Below are positions 34,067 to 46,093 of a DNA stretch of 64,000 nt, piece after piece. The notes below the pieces were generated by a model, which worked only from the letters and a program-made list of their open reading frames with translations, was not told the DNA's origin and did no database searches. The stretch's first letter is position 1, and each line of letters opens with the position of its first letter. Source of the stretch: Serripes groenlandicus (lineage: Eukaryota; Mollusca; Bivalvia; Cardiida; Cardiidae); contig JASEVX010000003.1 in NCBI GenBank assembly GCA_031761405.1, forward strand, positions 64,842,927 through 64,906,926, written 5' to 3'. A program made the translations under genes and the position numbers.

Positions 34067-34989
34067 TCCACTATCATGACTTACCGATACAAACGAAAAA
34101 CAGATTTTCTGTGCGTCAGCAATATTTGATAAAACATTATCATAACAGGGCGTGTGTTCAATACAAATAGTTGATAGTTTTTGGTACTAATCTAAATTTA
34201 TCATAACCTCTTGTCCATTTGTCTTTGGTATTATATGTCACTTTTCATGATCAGTAATACAGAAAATACAAACCCTTCCAGGTTAAATATCCTACATAAA
34301 ACTTATGTCTTCAAAAACCGATATCAGCTTTACTGACTACAGATTATATTGTTCTAATCAGGGACACCATATTATGTAATATAGTGTCCCAGTGTCCCTG
34401 TTCTAATGATTGTGGATTTAAATGTTCTTTTTTCTTATTTCTTCATGTGAAACGAAATATTGCGGCTTCTCTTTGATGCTTTGCATCAAACATTCGTCTT
34501 GTATTTAGATGGAATACCTGAACTGTTTAATAGAGGAGCGAACGGTTTGTGTGATCTCTTTAAACACTTAGACAACTATACTCGAAAATAGGTATCTTCG
34601 TGAATATTCGTTGGAAAGTGTATAAAGCTAGACTTGATCAAACAAATTTCACGAGGAACTGTGTCTATTCATTTTTGATTTATATCGAAGGTCCGAATGA
34701 TATATTCAAGTATCTGCGGTCAGTTGATTTTCACAACAGATAATGTATAATCTAAGTATTGAATGACTGACTTACTTTGTGTGAGCGAGCGGATCGCTAT
34801 TTAAAGATCTGTGAATACGAGCGTCGCACCAATCAGATGACATTTCTGTCGAGGTCAATCAAGTCTGATCTGGCTCTTCACTTTTCGTCAATAATTGATA
34901 GAGGATTTGAGTAGTAACAATCTTTTTTCTCAAAATAAATAGGATTCTGAAGAGCAGACATATTTGTTCTACACTTGTCATAAGTAAGT
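34067..34989. other. Unassigned stretch with one short palindrome
   Basis: A hairpin gggacaccatattatg / taatatagtgtccc lies at 34,361-34,390. Otherwise no gene is supported. Confidence 0.4.
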
Positions 34990-35090
34990 TGTTGGTTGCG
35001 ATAGCTCATCGGTAACGAAGAGGGCTATCAGTTCAAGGATCGTGAGTTCAAATGCCAGCTCGGCCATTCTTTCTCCCCGATGATTTGACA
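34990..35090 (+). mobile_element. SINE head fragment
   Basis: A-box-like gatagctcatcggtaacgaa and B-box-like gtgagttcaaatgccagctc, then cggccattctttctcc. The body stops soon after tgatttgaca; no tail is present. Confidence 0.65.
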
Positions 35091-35635
35091 AAAGTAATTT
35101 TTCTTCCTAAACTTTGTCTTTCAACGGTCTCATTTAAACGATATGTAAAGTAGGTCCTTAGACAAAGTGCAGATTTAAGAGTCACGTTGCAAAACAACAT
35201 TGCAATATGAAGACCACTTATAGCACTTATAAAAGTTACAAACATATCCTTTTATATTTGCAATCTCAATGTTTACAATCTACAACGGAAGACGAAGGTT
35301 TCGTACAGGTTAGTTACGGTTTTGAATTATACTTCTTGCCATTACACAAATTGATTCCATACCCGGCGCCTAGCTGTACCATAACGAAGAAGGAGCATGT
35401 GGGTTTGTCAAGTTGAACATCCTCGTCTACCGTTGTAGATTGAAAATAGTGAACTGAAGTGTCAACACATGCTATATTATGAATTGGTGCCTTTGACCTT
35501 TCCACTTCATTAAAACGCTGAAAGTAATAGTAGACGCTCAAGTATGATATTAACAAAAAATAATGGAGAAGATTATTACAAAACTTATCAACATGTCAAC
35601 GTTCAATGAGACGACCCTTCAACTATAATATTAGA
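35091..35635. other. Unassigned stretch
   Basis: Overlapping short ORFs on both strands around 35,207-35,556 share a near-palindromic pair (caatctacaacggaagacga and tcgtctaccgttgtagattg at about 35,275 and 35,423). No gene is recognised. Confidence 0.35.
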
Positions 35636-35833
35636 TAACCATTTCCCACATACGACAAGTCAGCATCAGACGACTCATCGAGACAAACATATGGACCTTC
35701 TCTATAAATTAAACTACATTGAACATTCTGTTGCAAAATGAGAAATAGTTCATTATGAACAAAATCTCTTTTTCCCACTGTCATTACAAAAAAAAGTAAG
35801 TTTCAGGTGCGTCAAAATCGTGGAAAGGGTTAA
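35636..35833. repeat. FB foldback repeat, diverged
   Basis: Left end aaccatttcccacatacgac with cagcatcagacgactcatcg; centre tgcaaaatgagaaatagttc; right end gtgcgtcaaaatcgtggaaa. Confidence 0.7.
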
Positions 35834-36199
35834 ACAAAGAAACAAACAAACATCGCATGTATTTCTTGATAATATTGATACCGTATCCACCTATTTTCGA
35901 ATACAGTGGTCCGCATGATCCTAGAGTTCAGACCCTGTCGCTCCCCCATTAAACAGTGCTTAGTGGTTCCATCTAAATATGACCTTAAGGCAATGGATAT
36001 GAGGGTAGATCCAGACCAGAATGCACGTTCGCACTTTTGGTTCTACACTGATCGCCAATGAGTCGCATACTGTCTTATTAAAATTCTGGCAATGACTGTC
36101 CATTTGAATAAAATTAAATATTTGTTTATCTTAACTTGTAACAATTAGACTAAGGTTGGTTTGCCTAAAGCATCACTCATTTGTATAACTGGCACACGC
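35834..36199. other. Unassigned stretch
   Basis: No feature is supported. Confidence 0.35.
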
Positions 36200-36239
36200 C
36201 CTATTGTAGATGTTTATTCAATTAGTGGAGCTAAACGTC

Positions 36240-36423
36240 CAGTTCTTTGACAGAACCAGTAAAACATCTCCTGTAAGTTGAAAAGCAGTCAGGTGCTTGG
36301 AAAGTCTATAGTGTGGAAAACTGGTGTGAGAAAACCAGGAAACATACGAATATGTGATCTGACCGCTGTGATATGACTGAACATTTTCGAAAACAGCCTT
36401 ACACCAAATCAATCAATCCCTTA
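36240..36423 (+). mobile_element. SINE body and tail, head missing
   Basis: Contains gaaaagcagtcaggtgcttg, a ctggtgtgagaaaaccagga segment and the uninterrupted tail gaccgctgtgatatgactga followed by caatcaatc. This tail gives the reference for the split SINE at 10.3 kb. Confidence 0.75.
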
Positions 36424-37609
36424 AGTTGGTCAGGGTAAAATGATGATAGAAATATGTATAAGTGTAAAGTTTACTTGTTTCATGGTCCGAATGGGTTATT
36501 TGTTCCGCCATATTTCTTTCGTACATGTATATCATACCTTAAAACGCACATGAATCATGACTGTGAATTTAAACGGTGCATATTTAAAGGCATAATAACT
36601 CCTTTATAACCAAATAAGGACCGTTACTTTGCACGTGGAAATGAAAATATATATTCAGTTTTCATGCGAAAATGAAAAGTTTTCAATGAGATTTATGGTA
36701 ACTCTGTTTATTCTTTAAGACAGTCACAACGCTGTTAACATTTCAGTAATTTTCGGTTATAGGTTTGCCTGGTTTCGAAACATTTGTATCTGTGTCATGT
36801 TCATTGACAAATATCTTATCGCTGTGCAAATATATCTGTATGTCTGTATGATCGTTTAATACTCCTTGTTCGTGCATGCCGCGTGCAATTGTAACGTGAT
36901 TGAGCCCCCAGTGAGTTGTTACTGTCGTATTTTCGGTATCATTTCGTTATTAAGGCTATTATAGTAACAAGTGAGATTTAGCTTTAAACACAATCTCCTC
37001 CCTAACAATTGGATATTAACCAAACGTCACGGGAATGATACTTTGGTGGTCCTCTTACAAACTGTTCAAAGATTTAATATCAAAACAAATGTCATTTATC
37101 GATAAGTTTCATTTACAGTGTCTACTCCTAGCAGTTTCATTCACTCTCTTGATTAAATTTTCTCCGCTACAATTGATAAAGGATAATACCTTTAATTTTA
37201 TTTAAAATAACATCTCATTTCTGTCCGAATCTAAATAGGATGATTATAACAAACTACTTTGAATATTGTAGAAAAAGGGAATTTAACTGATTGGTGATTA
37301 TACTAAGTACATGTATATATCAATTAAATATTATGGCAAGCGCAAGCTTTATAAAATAAGCTTAATTTATTACAGTGCTTTTGTTATTTCAACATAACAA
37401 CAGAAAGGGAAGTAACTATTACCACACACTGGAAAGGGACGTTACGGGTTAGGCGGGTTGTCACTCATGACATGTATCGTGACGATGTATTAACCATGGA
37501 CTCTCGACGTCATCTTCGGACCACTGCAGTCATCAAGTGATCTACACATGTTATTTCTTCCAGCGCCGAATTTCTTGAAGTAGACTATTCCATGTTCATC
37601 AATCGGCTT
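36424..37609. other. Unassigned AT-rich stretch
   Basis: No ORF over 60 codons. No repeat with clear boundaries. Confidence 0.4.
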
Positions 37610-38107
37610 TCGAAAGCATTGTGACAAAAGTAGAAATTCTTTCAACTATGATGTTTTCAACTCTATTCATACATTACACTTATATTTAGACACACATTTT
37701 CTTTGAAATTGGATAACATTATTCTGGATTAAATTGGACTAAAAAGGTAAGGTTTGAAAATTTATTTCCAGTGTTTCATAACAAACTAGTCCATAAAGCT
37801 CCTCTAAAGTTGGAAGTGTGACGAAAGAAGAAACTCATTTATGTAGTTTTTGCATGTTTTAAAGACGGTTGTTATTGTCTTTCATATAATAACATGGCAA
37901 ACAACAATTCAGTTAAGCTTCTGACGCTTCTGCAGCTGACTGCATTCAAAACAGTGTCGCAATAGGATAAACTGAGCAATTTCGCCTTTTCGTACAATGT
38001 TTTAACTCTATTCAATCATTACACTTTTATTTATAGAGGTTTATCTACAGTTTTAACCAGACTAAAACTCATTTGCTGTAGATTTGTTGTACGCGGAAAA
38101 GGGTTTA
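37610..38107. repeat. FB foldback repeats, two partial copies
   Basis: First: aaagcattgtgacaaaagta with gatgttttcaactctattc. Second: ttctgcagctgactgcattc, gagcaatttcgccttttcgt, acttttatttatagaggttt and the right end catttgctgtagatttgttg. Confidence 0.65.
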
Positions 38108-38229
38108 GCCAAATGATGATTGATGAATCATTTTCAAAATCAAATTGGTTTAAGAATACGTTAGCTTCATTAGCAGTACTGTGTTTCACAGGCTCATATT
38201 TCTCTGCAATAGCAATTGTTTATTTTGAT

Positions 38230-38650
38230 ATTGCGCATTTATAAGTAGTATTTTGTTTCCATATTACCTATAAGGAAGAATATCCTTCGACATTTTTGGG
38301 AAACATGTACATAATATTACCATGTGTCTGATTTCAAGATCAGTTGGTATACTTGTTCGTTGGGAGACCCTCTACAAAAAAAGTCATATTGATTGGTTGA
38401 TAAACATGGCTTCAAGGCGGCATCAAAACAGGTTCAAAAGGGGGTGTTTCTTGTTTTGCTTGTATGTATAGTGTAAAACATAGACTTCGATTTAATTTCA
38501 TTAAATCAGGTGAGTGATTTAGCACCACCAGTAAACATTTAAAAATCTTCTCTTCCAAAAGTTAAGGTCCGATTTGAAAATATTTTGGCTCAAATGTTTC
38601 TTGGTGACCTTTTAACAAATAAGTAAATTATGTCTTTTCCTTCAATGACC
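38230..38650 (+). repeat. Degenerate 'ttgattggttg' monomers
   Basis: Two decayed units related to 7,906-8,788: catattgattggttgataaa, catggcttcaaggcggc, aaatcttctcttccaaaagt. Confidence 0.5.
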
Positions 38651-38984
38651 ATTCACTCGGTAACATCCTGCAGATTTTACACACTTAAATTATCATGCTG
38701 GCTATTTCCCTAGTATGATTATCAATAACACGCCGCCCACGAGCATTGCAACGTTGGCAGTGAAAACATTCGTATTTAACAAAATATATATTGTGTACAT
38801 ACATATACAACTGCCTGCCTGACCTTAAGTTACGAATTCCAACACAGCCGTCCCACAAGTACTTTCAGTTCTTTGATTTTCATGTTTCATGTTTATGAAT
38901 ACCATAATCGTTTTATTTATTTTTTTCTTAAAAAGTGCGAAATGTACATGCTATTTTCCTTAAATGATTGATTTGATTGATTTT

Positions 38985-39205
38985 TTCAGTTATAGCACGG
39001 CGGCCAGTTTACATACTTGTTTCCTTGCTTGCTCACACTAGAAATCCACACAATATTCTTCCCAGGCAACTGGCTATCTTCACATATATACTATAATGAT
39101 TTAGCCCATTGGAGGAAGACGAATGACGTTAGTCACACTGACTTGGGTGAATAATCGGACTGAACGAATGACCACAGCGGGGTTAAGAACTCACGACCCG
39201 TGGGT
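38985..39205 (-). mobile_element. SINE (reverse), diverged head
   Basis: Plus-strand order: ttcagttatagcacggcggc (tail), tttagcccattggaggaaga (body), cggggttaagaactcacgac (B-box region). The A box is not clear. Confidence 0.7.
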
Positions 39206-39480
39206 TAATATATTTAGGTAGTTTATTTATATTACTAAAATTGAAAAGGCATCATGACCCACTGATTAAGGTTGCCACCAATCTCATTTAAATCAGACCA
39301 AATACCTTCGATGTACGTGCGAGCGTGCGAGTTTAGATCTGGTTTTAATAAGATTTGGTGACCACCAAACAATAAGTCAAACTGGAAAATTTCGCGATGA
39401 ATGGATATGATTTATAAGAATTGATAGTGAGGCAACGGTCAACGGCATACATATAGGCACTTGGCTATTTTAATTATAGT
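39206..39480. other. Unassigned spacer
   Basis: No feature is supported. Confidence 0.35.
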
Positions 39481-39752
39481 AGCCGTTCCACGAGAAAACC
39501 AACATTGTGGATTCTGCGTAAAGTATCGACCCGGGTCAGACTAAGCATGCCGCGCAGGCTTATCCGGACAGACACTTTTCGCCTCTTATAGATTTTCAGT
39601 TTCAGGAATCAATAGTCTAATCATTAGTCTATACCGCTATCCCCCTGAAACTGAATATGTCGGCCCGGATTAGCCTGCGCGGACTGCGCAGGCGGATCTG
39701 GGTCGATACATTACGCAGGGTTCATAATGTTGGTATTCTCGTAGAACGGCTC
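39481..39752. mobile_element. 'gagccgtcccgcg' MITE, diverged copy
   Basis: Terminal inverted repeats agccgttccacgagaaaacc / tattctcgtagaacggct. Inside: aagtatcgacccgggtcaga, gacacttttcgcctcttat, gtcggcccggattagcctgc and atacattacgcagg. A member of the family at 47,048. Confidence 0.8.
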
Positions 39753-40594
39753 ATATATAATACTGGTTGCCTTGTCCAGACTAATGAGTCGTTGTTTTAA
39801 ACGTGTGTGCCGAAACTCGCCGTTTTCAACATTAATTGATCTTACATGACAGTATTGGATCCTCTATGATACCAACAACTTCAATGGCTTTCTTTCACCG
39901 AGTTAACGAATCGGTTTTACGAACTCTTTCAATATCTTAAATTTAGCTAGTTATTTAAAAATGCATCAGATAACTGAAAACGGTATGTTTTCCTTCCCCT
40001 TACTTATGTTCAAAGTTGCATTCCCATGCCAATGCAAATATCGATTGGATTTTTTTTTCGGATAAAGCAATCAACCAATTTCGTCTGTTAAACATGTCCG
40101 CGGTGTTCTAATAGACAGCGAATGAGAAGATTATGAGATGAACATTCAAGAACGTATGAAGAGTACATGAAAACGGCGGAAGACTCTGCCGTTAACTCTT
40201 GTCACATTATTCTGTAATCATGTAGTAGCGTGAATGGGGTATTCATCGTTTAGATATTTAGCGAGCTAAGGCCAAACACAAACATAATAGATCTGCATCA
40301 GGTTACGCTGCCAAAAAAGATAGGGTAGATAGGTAAGAAATCTTTTCTGTTCTTTTTCCTCCGATAAATTGATTTCAGATGACTCATGCTATAACATTTT
40401 ATATACAATCATGTAGACAGGATTATCTTAATTTTCATTAGTATGTAGACATCAATTTTCAGGTTTATCTGCATTTTCTTTTCTTTATTATTTATGGAAA
40501 AATAGTTAGGGTAGGTAGGGTAACCAGAACCACACCTGGGTTTTTTGTTGGCCTAACTCGACTGTCACAGAAGTCAGTTCCAGCCATGTGAACG
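39753..40594. other. Unassigned AT-rich stretch
   Basis: No ORF over 60 codons and no defined repeat. Confidence 0.4.
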
Positions 40595-40830
40595 AGTGTT
40601 TTAGTGCTCGGCATTATGGTCTAAACATGGAGTGGTCCAATTTTCAACATGGAAGAATCGACTATGTCGCTGCCAAAGGCACTTAAAGGGTTTTGCAACA
40701 ATGCGATCTGCTTCGTTTGCCACTCAGTAGACAATTTAAGTTTACCAAATTTCCTGATGGACGAAACATGGAGTGGTCCAATTTTCAACATGGAAGAGTC
40801 GACTTTGTGACATTCGGCAGTGAAAGAGTT
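40595..40830. repeat. Direct repeat of ~41 bp
   Basis: aaacatggagtggtccaatt followed by ttcaacatggaagagtcgac occurs at about 40,624 and 40,768. A related fragment is in the MITE at 24,608. A 150-codon minus-strand ORF spans both copies and ends in the repeated peptide, so it is not convincing as a gene. Confidence 0.6.
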
Positions 40831-41574
40831 ACTGATGACCTTTAACTTTAGAGTTTCCGGTAGAGCGGCATAGTTCGCATGGCACCACTTCATTGCTGAG
40901 GCGTGCTCCCCGACCTTCAGCTTACGCACCCCCAAAGACTCCCCTCCTGAACATCTTCGACGACTATGAAAGGGGGAACGACATTTTAAAAAGACAAACC
41001 CTGGAAACCCTGGAATTGAGTTATCTGCATGCATTGCACAGATGTGCCTAGAAGGAAAAACGTTAAAAAGCATTGTTACACTGCCCCGTTTCGTTGCCTG
41101 ACCTTAATCGGTGACCTTTTTGTAATAGGAGTATCTATAGGTGCTACCTATTTGGGGCAAACATTTATTAACTTTTGTGATCGGTAAATCGGTTCTCCGT
41201 GATTTGCACTTAGCCCCTTTGCTTGCATCAATATCAGTGCTTTGATTATAAGTTATTTACGAGCCCTACCGTCCAATGCAAATAAACTAAAAATCATCAT
41301 CTGGTTAAGCATATATTTAACTTTAGGATATGGCCAAGATTTGAAATGCATGAAATAATTAGTCTAATATCTTGACTGCAACAAAACATCCTCTCTGGAC
41401 ACAATTTTTGGATGCATGGTATAACACAGTTCATACACATTACCTATGGACGAGAAAAGTTCGCCGGCTACGTGGTCGATTTGTTTACCCCTATGTTAAT
41501 GCATCTTGATAATACAGTGTGTCTGTTTGGGTCACTGTGATATTGCCCTTTGAGGTATTTTATATAAACTTTTT
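40831..41574. other. Unassigned stretch
   Basis: Contains part of the repeat-derived minus-strand ORF (to 41,073), rich in Arg, Ser and Lys and without a known domain. Nothing else. Confidence 0.35.
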
Positions 41575-41632
41575 CATATTGCGTAGATGTTTTCAAAGTC
41601 ATCTGTGTAGGATTTGTTTTATGAAGCAAATG
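41575..41632. repeat. FB foldback repeat, right-arm remnant
   Basis: Contains gatgttttcaaagtcatctg and gtaggatttgttttatga only. Confidence 0.5.
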
Positions 41633-41761
41633 CTTACGATTCAGACTGATTACAAACCCCTACTTTTTTCTGCAGAATTATGGTTCCTTTTCAACTAAGA
41701 ATTTTCCCCCTTCCTTTGCGTTTGGATCATGAACCAATGCCCTATAACAATTATACATACG

Positions 41762-41954
41762 CAGTGTTTTTTCTTAACCCAAATGGGGCCGAAATCGGGC
41801 CCCATTCACTATCAAAAGTTACCTCTCTTTTTTTTTCAACAAAAAAGTAGGCATAATTTTCACAAAATCTGCCTTTCATCACATTTTACATGTCACTGTT
41901 TTCACAATTGAAAGGGCCCTGGCCCTGGTCACAAAACAACGAGAAAAAACACTG
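41762..41954. mobile_element. MITE with CAGTGTTTTTTCT ends
   Basis: 193 bp with perfect 13-bp terminal inverted repeats cagtgttttttct / agaaaaaacactg and a 5-bp flank repeat atacg on both sides. The cagtg end resembles hAT or CACTA-like elements, but those normally make 8-bp and 3-bp target duplications, so the superfamily is unsettled. A palindromic gggccccatt lies inside. Confidence 0.7.
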
Positions 41955-41959
41955 ATACG

Positions 41960-42164
41960 CTAATCAATATAGTGCAGTAAATTCAAAGTAAAATGTAGCT
42001 GATAGTCTTTTCATGACTGTACAATCAGTTTGATAAAGGATATAGTTTGAGCACTTTGTTTTCAAACAATAAATGTATTTGCTGCTTTTATTTTGGTATA
42101 GAGTTATGGTTCCTTTTCAAGTGAGAGTTTTTTTACCTGCTCATCTCATTCCTTTTAGTCTAAA
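41960..42164. other. Unassigned spacer
   Basis: Repeats the phrase ttatggttccttttcaa seen at 41,679 (second at about 42,104). Nothing more. Confidence 0.4.
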
Positions 42165-42560
42165 CAAAAAATATCTTAAAAAAGATAAACGGCGATCAAT
42201 ATGAGAAAACACTAAGAAATGAAACATGCCCATTCAAGGCCGAGAATACGCCACACGACTGGAGATTACGCGAGGCTCCCAAGAGGGGTATAAGTTTCAA
42301 TTGACGATAAATAACTGAAAACTTATCATTTTCAAAAATAATTAATATTTTGCTCTTAAATATATTTCATACGTTTTCACTGATTTTGTTCACTGAAATT
42401 TATTTCTTAAGGAAAACAATCAAAGGTTAGTATGCAGAACATTTCATTTTAAAACTTCACCGTATTAGTGCCTCTCGTAGGAATCAATCAAAACGTTTCA
42501 TTTCCTTTATTTCTTCGACATTATTCATTAAATACAGCATTTGATTGGTCTACAGAGGCG
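42165..42560 (-). mobile_element. Dispersed element, short copy (partner of 46,094)
   Basis: Reverse complement of most of 46,094-46,775. Shared landmarks: gataaacggcgatcaatatg, ggagattacgcgaggctccc, cgttttcactgattttgttc, agtgcctctcgtaggaatca. It lacks the ~200-bp segment with the tRNA-like sequence. Confidence 0.8.
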
Positions 42561-42826
42561 TCAGAAAGTGTTTATAAGTGAGAAAGAGTTTGAAAAACCT
42601 TTGACCTCATAAATTAATGGATGTTGAAAACTCTGCTACAGACAACTTTTGAAAACACCTTAATACAAGTAGAAATGTTCAAAACAAGCAATTTTCCTTT
42701 TCCCACAATGTTTTTTTAAAAGGAAAATCAGTAATTATACCTTCATTCATAGAGATTTTACATTTTTTGTCAAGATGTTTTCAAAGTCTTCTGCTGCAGA
42801 TTTGTTGTATTTGGGAAAGTGTTAAA
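42560..42826. repeat. FB foldback repeats
   Basis: A right end at 42,552-42,592 (ctacagaggcgtcagaaagt), then a nearly full copy: ctgctacagacaacttttga, centre caattttccttttcccacaa, inner arm attcatagagattttacatt, right end gtcttctgctgcagatttgt. Confidence 0.75.
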
Positions 42827-43019
42827 CTTGTTAATGTTACAATCAATGTTAATCTTTCAGGTGGAGTTACTCTTTAGCGGAGATGTTTTGCCGTTTGATC
42901 AATATGAGAAAACCATGATGGGTCAGGGAAAAAACATTCCAAGTGGTATATCGGACTCAGATCTGAGCAAAAACAGTCGACCTAGCTCTGCAATCAAGCC
43001 AAAATGTACAATGTATATG

Positions 43020-43830
43020 TATACAGTCAAACCTGTGCTAAAGACCTGCTTGGGAAAGCAATTCCCTGTTTATAGCAACCACTTTTAGTATTCCAATTAC
43101 TCCTTTTTTGTTCATAAATGACCCTTCAATTAAAGACCATTTATGAACAAAGACCACATTGTTGTGTTCCCATTAGTGGTCATTATAAACAGGTTCCACT
43201 GTATATATATTTGTTCATAAATGACCCTGCAATTAATGAACACCTATAAACAAAAACCATATTGTTGTGTTCCCATGGGTGGTCCTGATACACAGGTTTT
43301 ATTATATATGTATTTGTTCATAAATGACCCTTCAATTAAAGACCACCTATAAACAAAGACCATATTGCTGTGTTCCCATTGGTGGTCCTAATACACAGGT
43401 TCCACTGTATATATATTTGTTCATAAATGACCCTTCAATTAAAGACCACCTATAAACAAAGACCATATTGCTGTGTTCCCATTGGTGGTCCTAATACACA
43501 GGTTCCACTGTATATATATATATGTGTTCATAAATGACCCTGCAATTAAAGACCACCTTTAAACAAAGACCATATTGTTGTGTACCCACGGGTGTTCCTT
43601 ATAAACAGGTTCCACTGTATATATATTTGTTTATAAATGACTGCAATTAAAAACCACCTATAAACAAAGACCATATTGTTGTGTACCCATGGGTGGTCCT
43701 GATACACAGGTTCCACTATATATATATTTGTTCATAAATGACCCTGCAATTAAAGACCACCTACAAACAAAGACCATATTGTTGTGTTCCCATGGGTGGT
43801 CCTGATACACAGGTTCCACTGTATATTATA
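43020..43830 (+). repeat. Tandem array, 103-bp unit x7
   Basis: Units begin ttgttcataaatgaccc at 43,108, 43,211, 43,314, 43,417, 43,524, 43,627 and 43,728. Each has aattaaagaccacctataaa, ccatattgttgtgttcccat, caggttccactgtatatata. A diverged unit precedes them at about 43,020. The 89-codon ORF at 42,819-43,088 only runs into this array. Confidence 0.9.
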
Positions 43831-43999
43831 TGAGTCACTTCTGGTGAGGAAGCCTTGTTGACTCTCCGGATTCGCTTCATTCTGGCCTGTTCATCATGGG
43901 AAAAGGTTCAAGTTGGCATTTCTGAGCAGTGTATATTCAGATCATCCGATACATCTGCTCAATCTTATCAGGTTCAACACATGTTGACAATTTCTTTTA

Positions 44000-44211
44000 A
44001 CCCTTTACCACATACAACAAATCTGCAGCAGACGACTTTGAAAATATGGAAATTCCCTTTAAATGGAAAAACAATAATTGAAAAGAGTTAAAAACATTGT
44101 GACAAAAGGAGTAATTGCTCGTTTTGAGCAATTTCTTCTTTTGTTGCCATGTTTTCAAAAAGCAGTCTGCTAAAGAGGCGTCAAAAAGCGTCTATATGAG
44201 GGAAAGGGTTA
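44000..44211. repeat. FB foldback repeat, full length
   Basis: Left end aaccctttaccacatacaac, ctgcagcagacgactttgaa; centre gacaaaaggagtaattgctc / gagcaatttcttcttttgtt; right end cagtctgctaaagaggcgtc ... gggaaagggttaa. A good reference copy with unlike left and right ends. Confidence 0.85.
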
Positions 44212-44297
44212 ATAACAAGCTTGTGTAAGTATGTAATATGGGAACAGGGTCTATATTGATCACATAGCTCTAGATAAGGATGGTAGTTCAGGTTATT

Positions 44298-44455
44298 GAC
44301 CCTTTCCTTCGTACACTCTGCAGCAGACTACTTTGAACATATTTTGTCAAAAAATAGAAAAATTCTATAATTGAATGGATAACCAGTATGACTAAAAGCG
44401 GAAAACATTGAGGCAAAAGGAGAAATTGCTCGTTTTGCCATGTTTCAAAGAAAGA
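44298..44455. repeat. FB foldback repeat cut at the duplication boundary
   Basis: Left arm accctttccttcgtacactc, ctgcagcagactactttgaa to ggcaaaaggagaaattgctc. The right arm is missing and duplicated sequence begins at about 44,455. Confidence 0.75.
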
Positions 44456-46093
44456 TTGGTTTTTGCTCTCTACCGCTACAACTTAGATATTGGTGCATTG
44501 GTGACTGAAGAGGAGAAGCATGGCCTCACTCACTGCACTGCCACTCTCCCTCTCTTGTAGGTTCTGCACTCTCCTTCTCCTTCAGTCATCCCATCTTTTC
44601 TAGGGCATCTTGTAGTACTGTTATCCTGACACTTTTGTGATAAACTGTGTGTTAACCTTCTGTGAAGAGCGCGACTGGATGATTTGATGAATAATGAGCC
44701 GGATTTTATAACCTGCGAGCCACAGTGGGTGGTCGGCTCGACGCCGGCCTGTCCCGGCCAGGCTCTGAGCGGCGTCTTGATAGTCTGGGTAGTCCACAAT
44801 TTGGCCCGGCGCTCGCCGATATGTGTGATGCCCGGCCAGCGATCGGCCGGGCATCAGTCGATTACTGTGCGATGAGGTTTAAAGTCCGAGTTGAAAAAAA
44901 ACCTCGATGCCTGCGAGGAGTCCCGAAAGATTCCGGCCGAAAATGCCTAGAAATCCGCCGCAAACTACTCGCGAACCTATCGCAAGGTAATTGTGACTGG
45001 GGTTTAAGTGATACTAGGTAGGCTACATTTTTAATTCATAAATATGCTTTTGATAACAATATAAATCTGCAGCAGATGACTTCTGAAAACATAAAGGTTG
45101 ATGTCCATATCTCTATGGGCCCGCGATAAAGCCGCCAGTGCATTTGTCATGCGACTTCTTTGTTTACCATTTATTATTAATCCCACGGTCCCTACGAGCC
45201 CCGGTAAATCTGCCATTGCATTTGTACTTTTTCGTTCCTCTTCGCGAATGTTTATGGTTAATAAGCTTCCATATTTGACCTCTCGGTGCAGGAATTCCTA
45301 AAATATTTGTTAAACTTATATTGGAGTACTCACGCCTTTTACTGATGTTCCAACAACATTATAATGATCTTTTTTGGGGAGATCCTAACCTTTTAAATAA
45401 AGCTTTGCTGAATCCATGTAGAACTATTTTTCTCGCGCAGTCTCACCATAAATGCGTTGTTTGGTGTTAACTGCCAACTCCGATAAATGGTTTTACTACT
45501 ATAACTAGGGGTTAAAGCCCCAGGCCAAAAATAGCAATTACCAGTAAATGTTGGAGATACACTCTTAAGTTTCATGTATGCATAATGTGAAGTAAGAAAA
45601 CATAAACAATATATTAGCAACATGTGTTACTTAACTTAAAAAAGGAAAAGTATGAGTCATAAACTGCAATGGGTTTTTAAAGCATACTTTAACTTTCATG
45701 TTTAGGCCTTCTTATCTATATCACATCAATGAAGATTATATATTCATGATAATCTGTGAACAATTGTTGTACACAATGCATAATAGATTCAAACATTCTC
45801 TAATCCCTAATTAAGATATAAAAAAAAACAATATTTGAAGCAAGTGCTACCATTTGGGGTTTTATCATTTTGATTTCAAACTAGTTTACCTTTTTGATGT
45901 AGGTATTTCTGGGAAACTGTTAATGTTTTTGCTGTAAGCAAAACTTGTTGGACCATTCCCTTTGTCCCCATCAACGAAATGACAGCTGCATATCATGTCA
46001 TTGTTGTTTACCTCCCTGTCTGCAACAGACAATCATGATAAACTGCTCCAATTATTTGACTACAGCTACCGTACCTGGAACATAAAAACTATC

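Noticed and set aside
40621..41073. 150-codon minus-strand ORF
   Set aside because: Its C-terminal half is made from the local 41-bp direct repeat (same peptide twice), and no domain is recognisable in the remainder.
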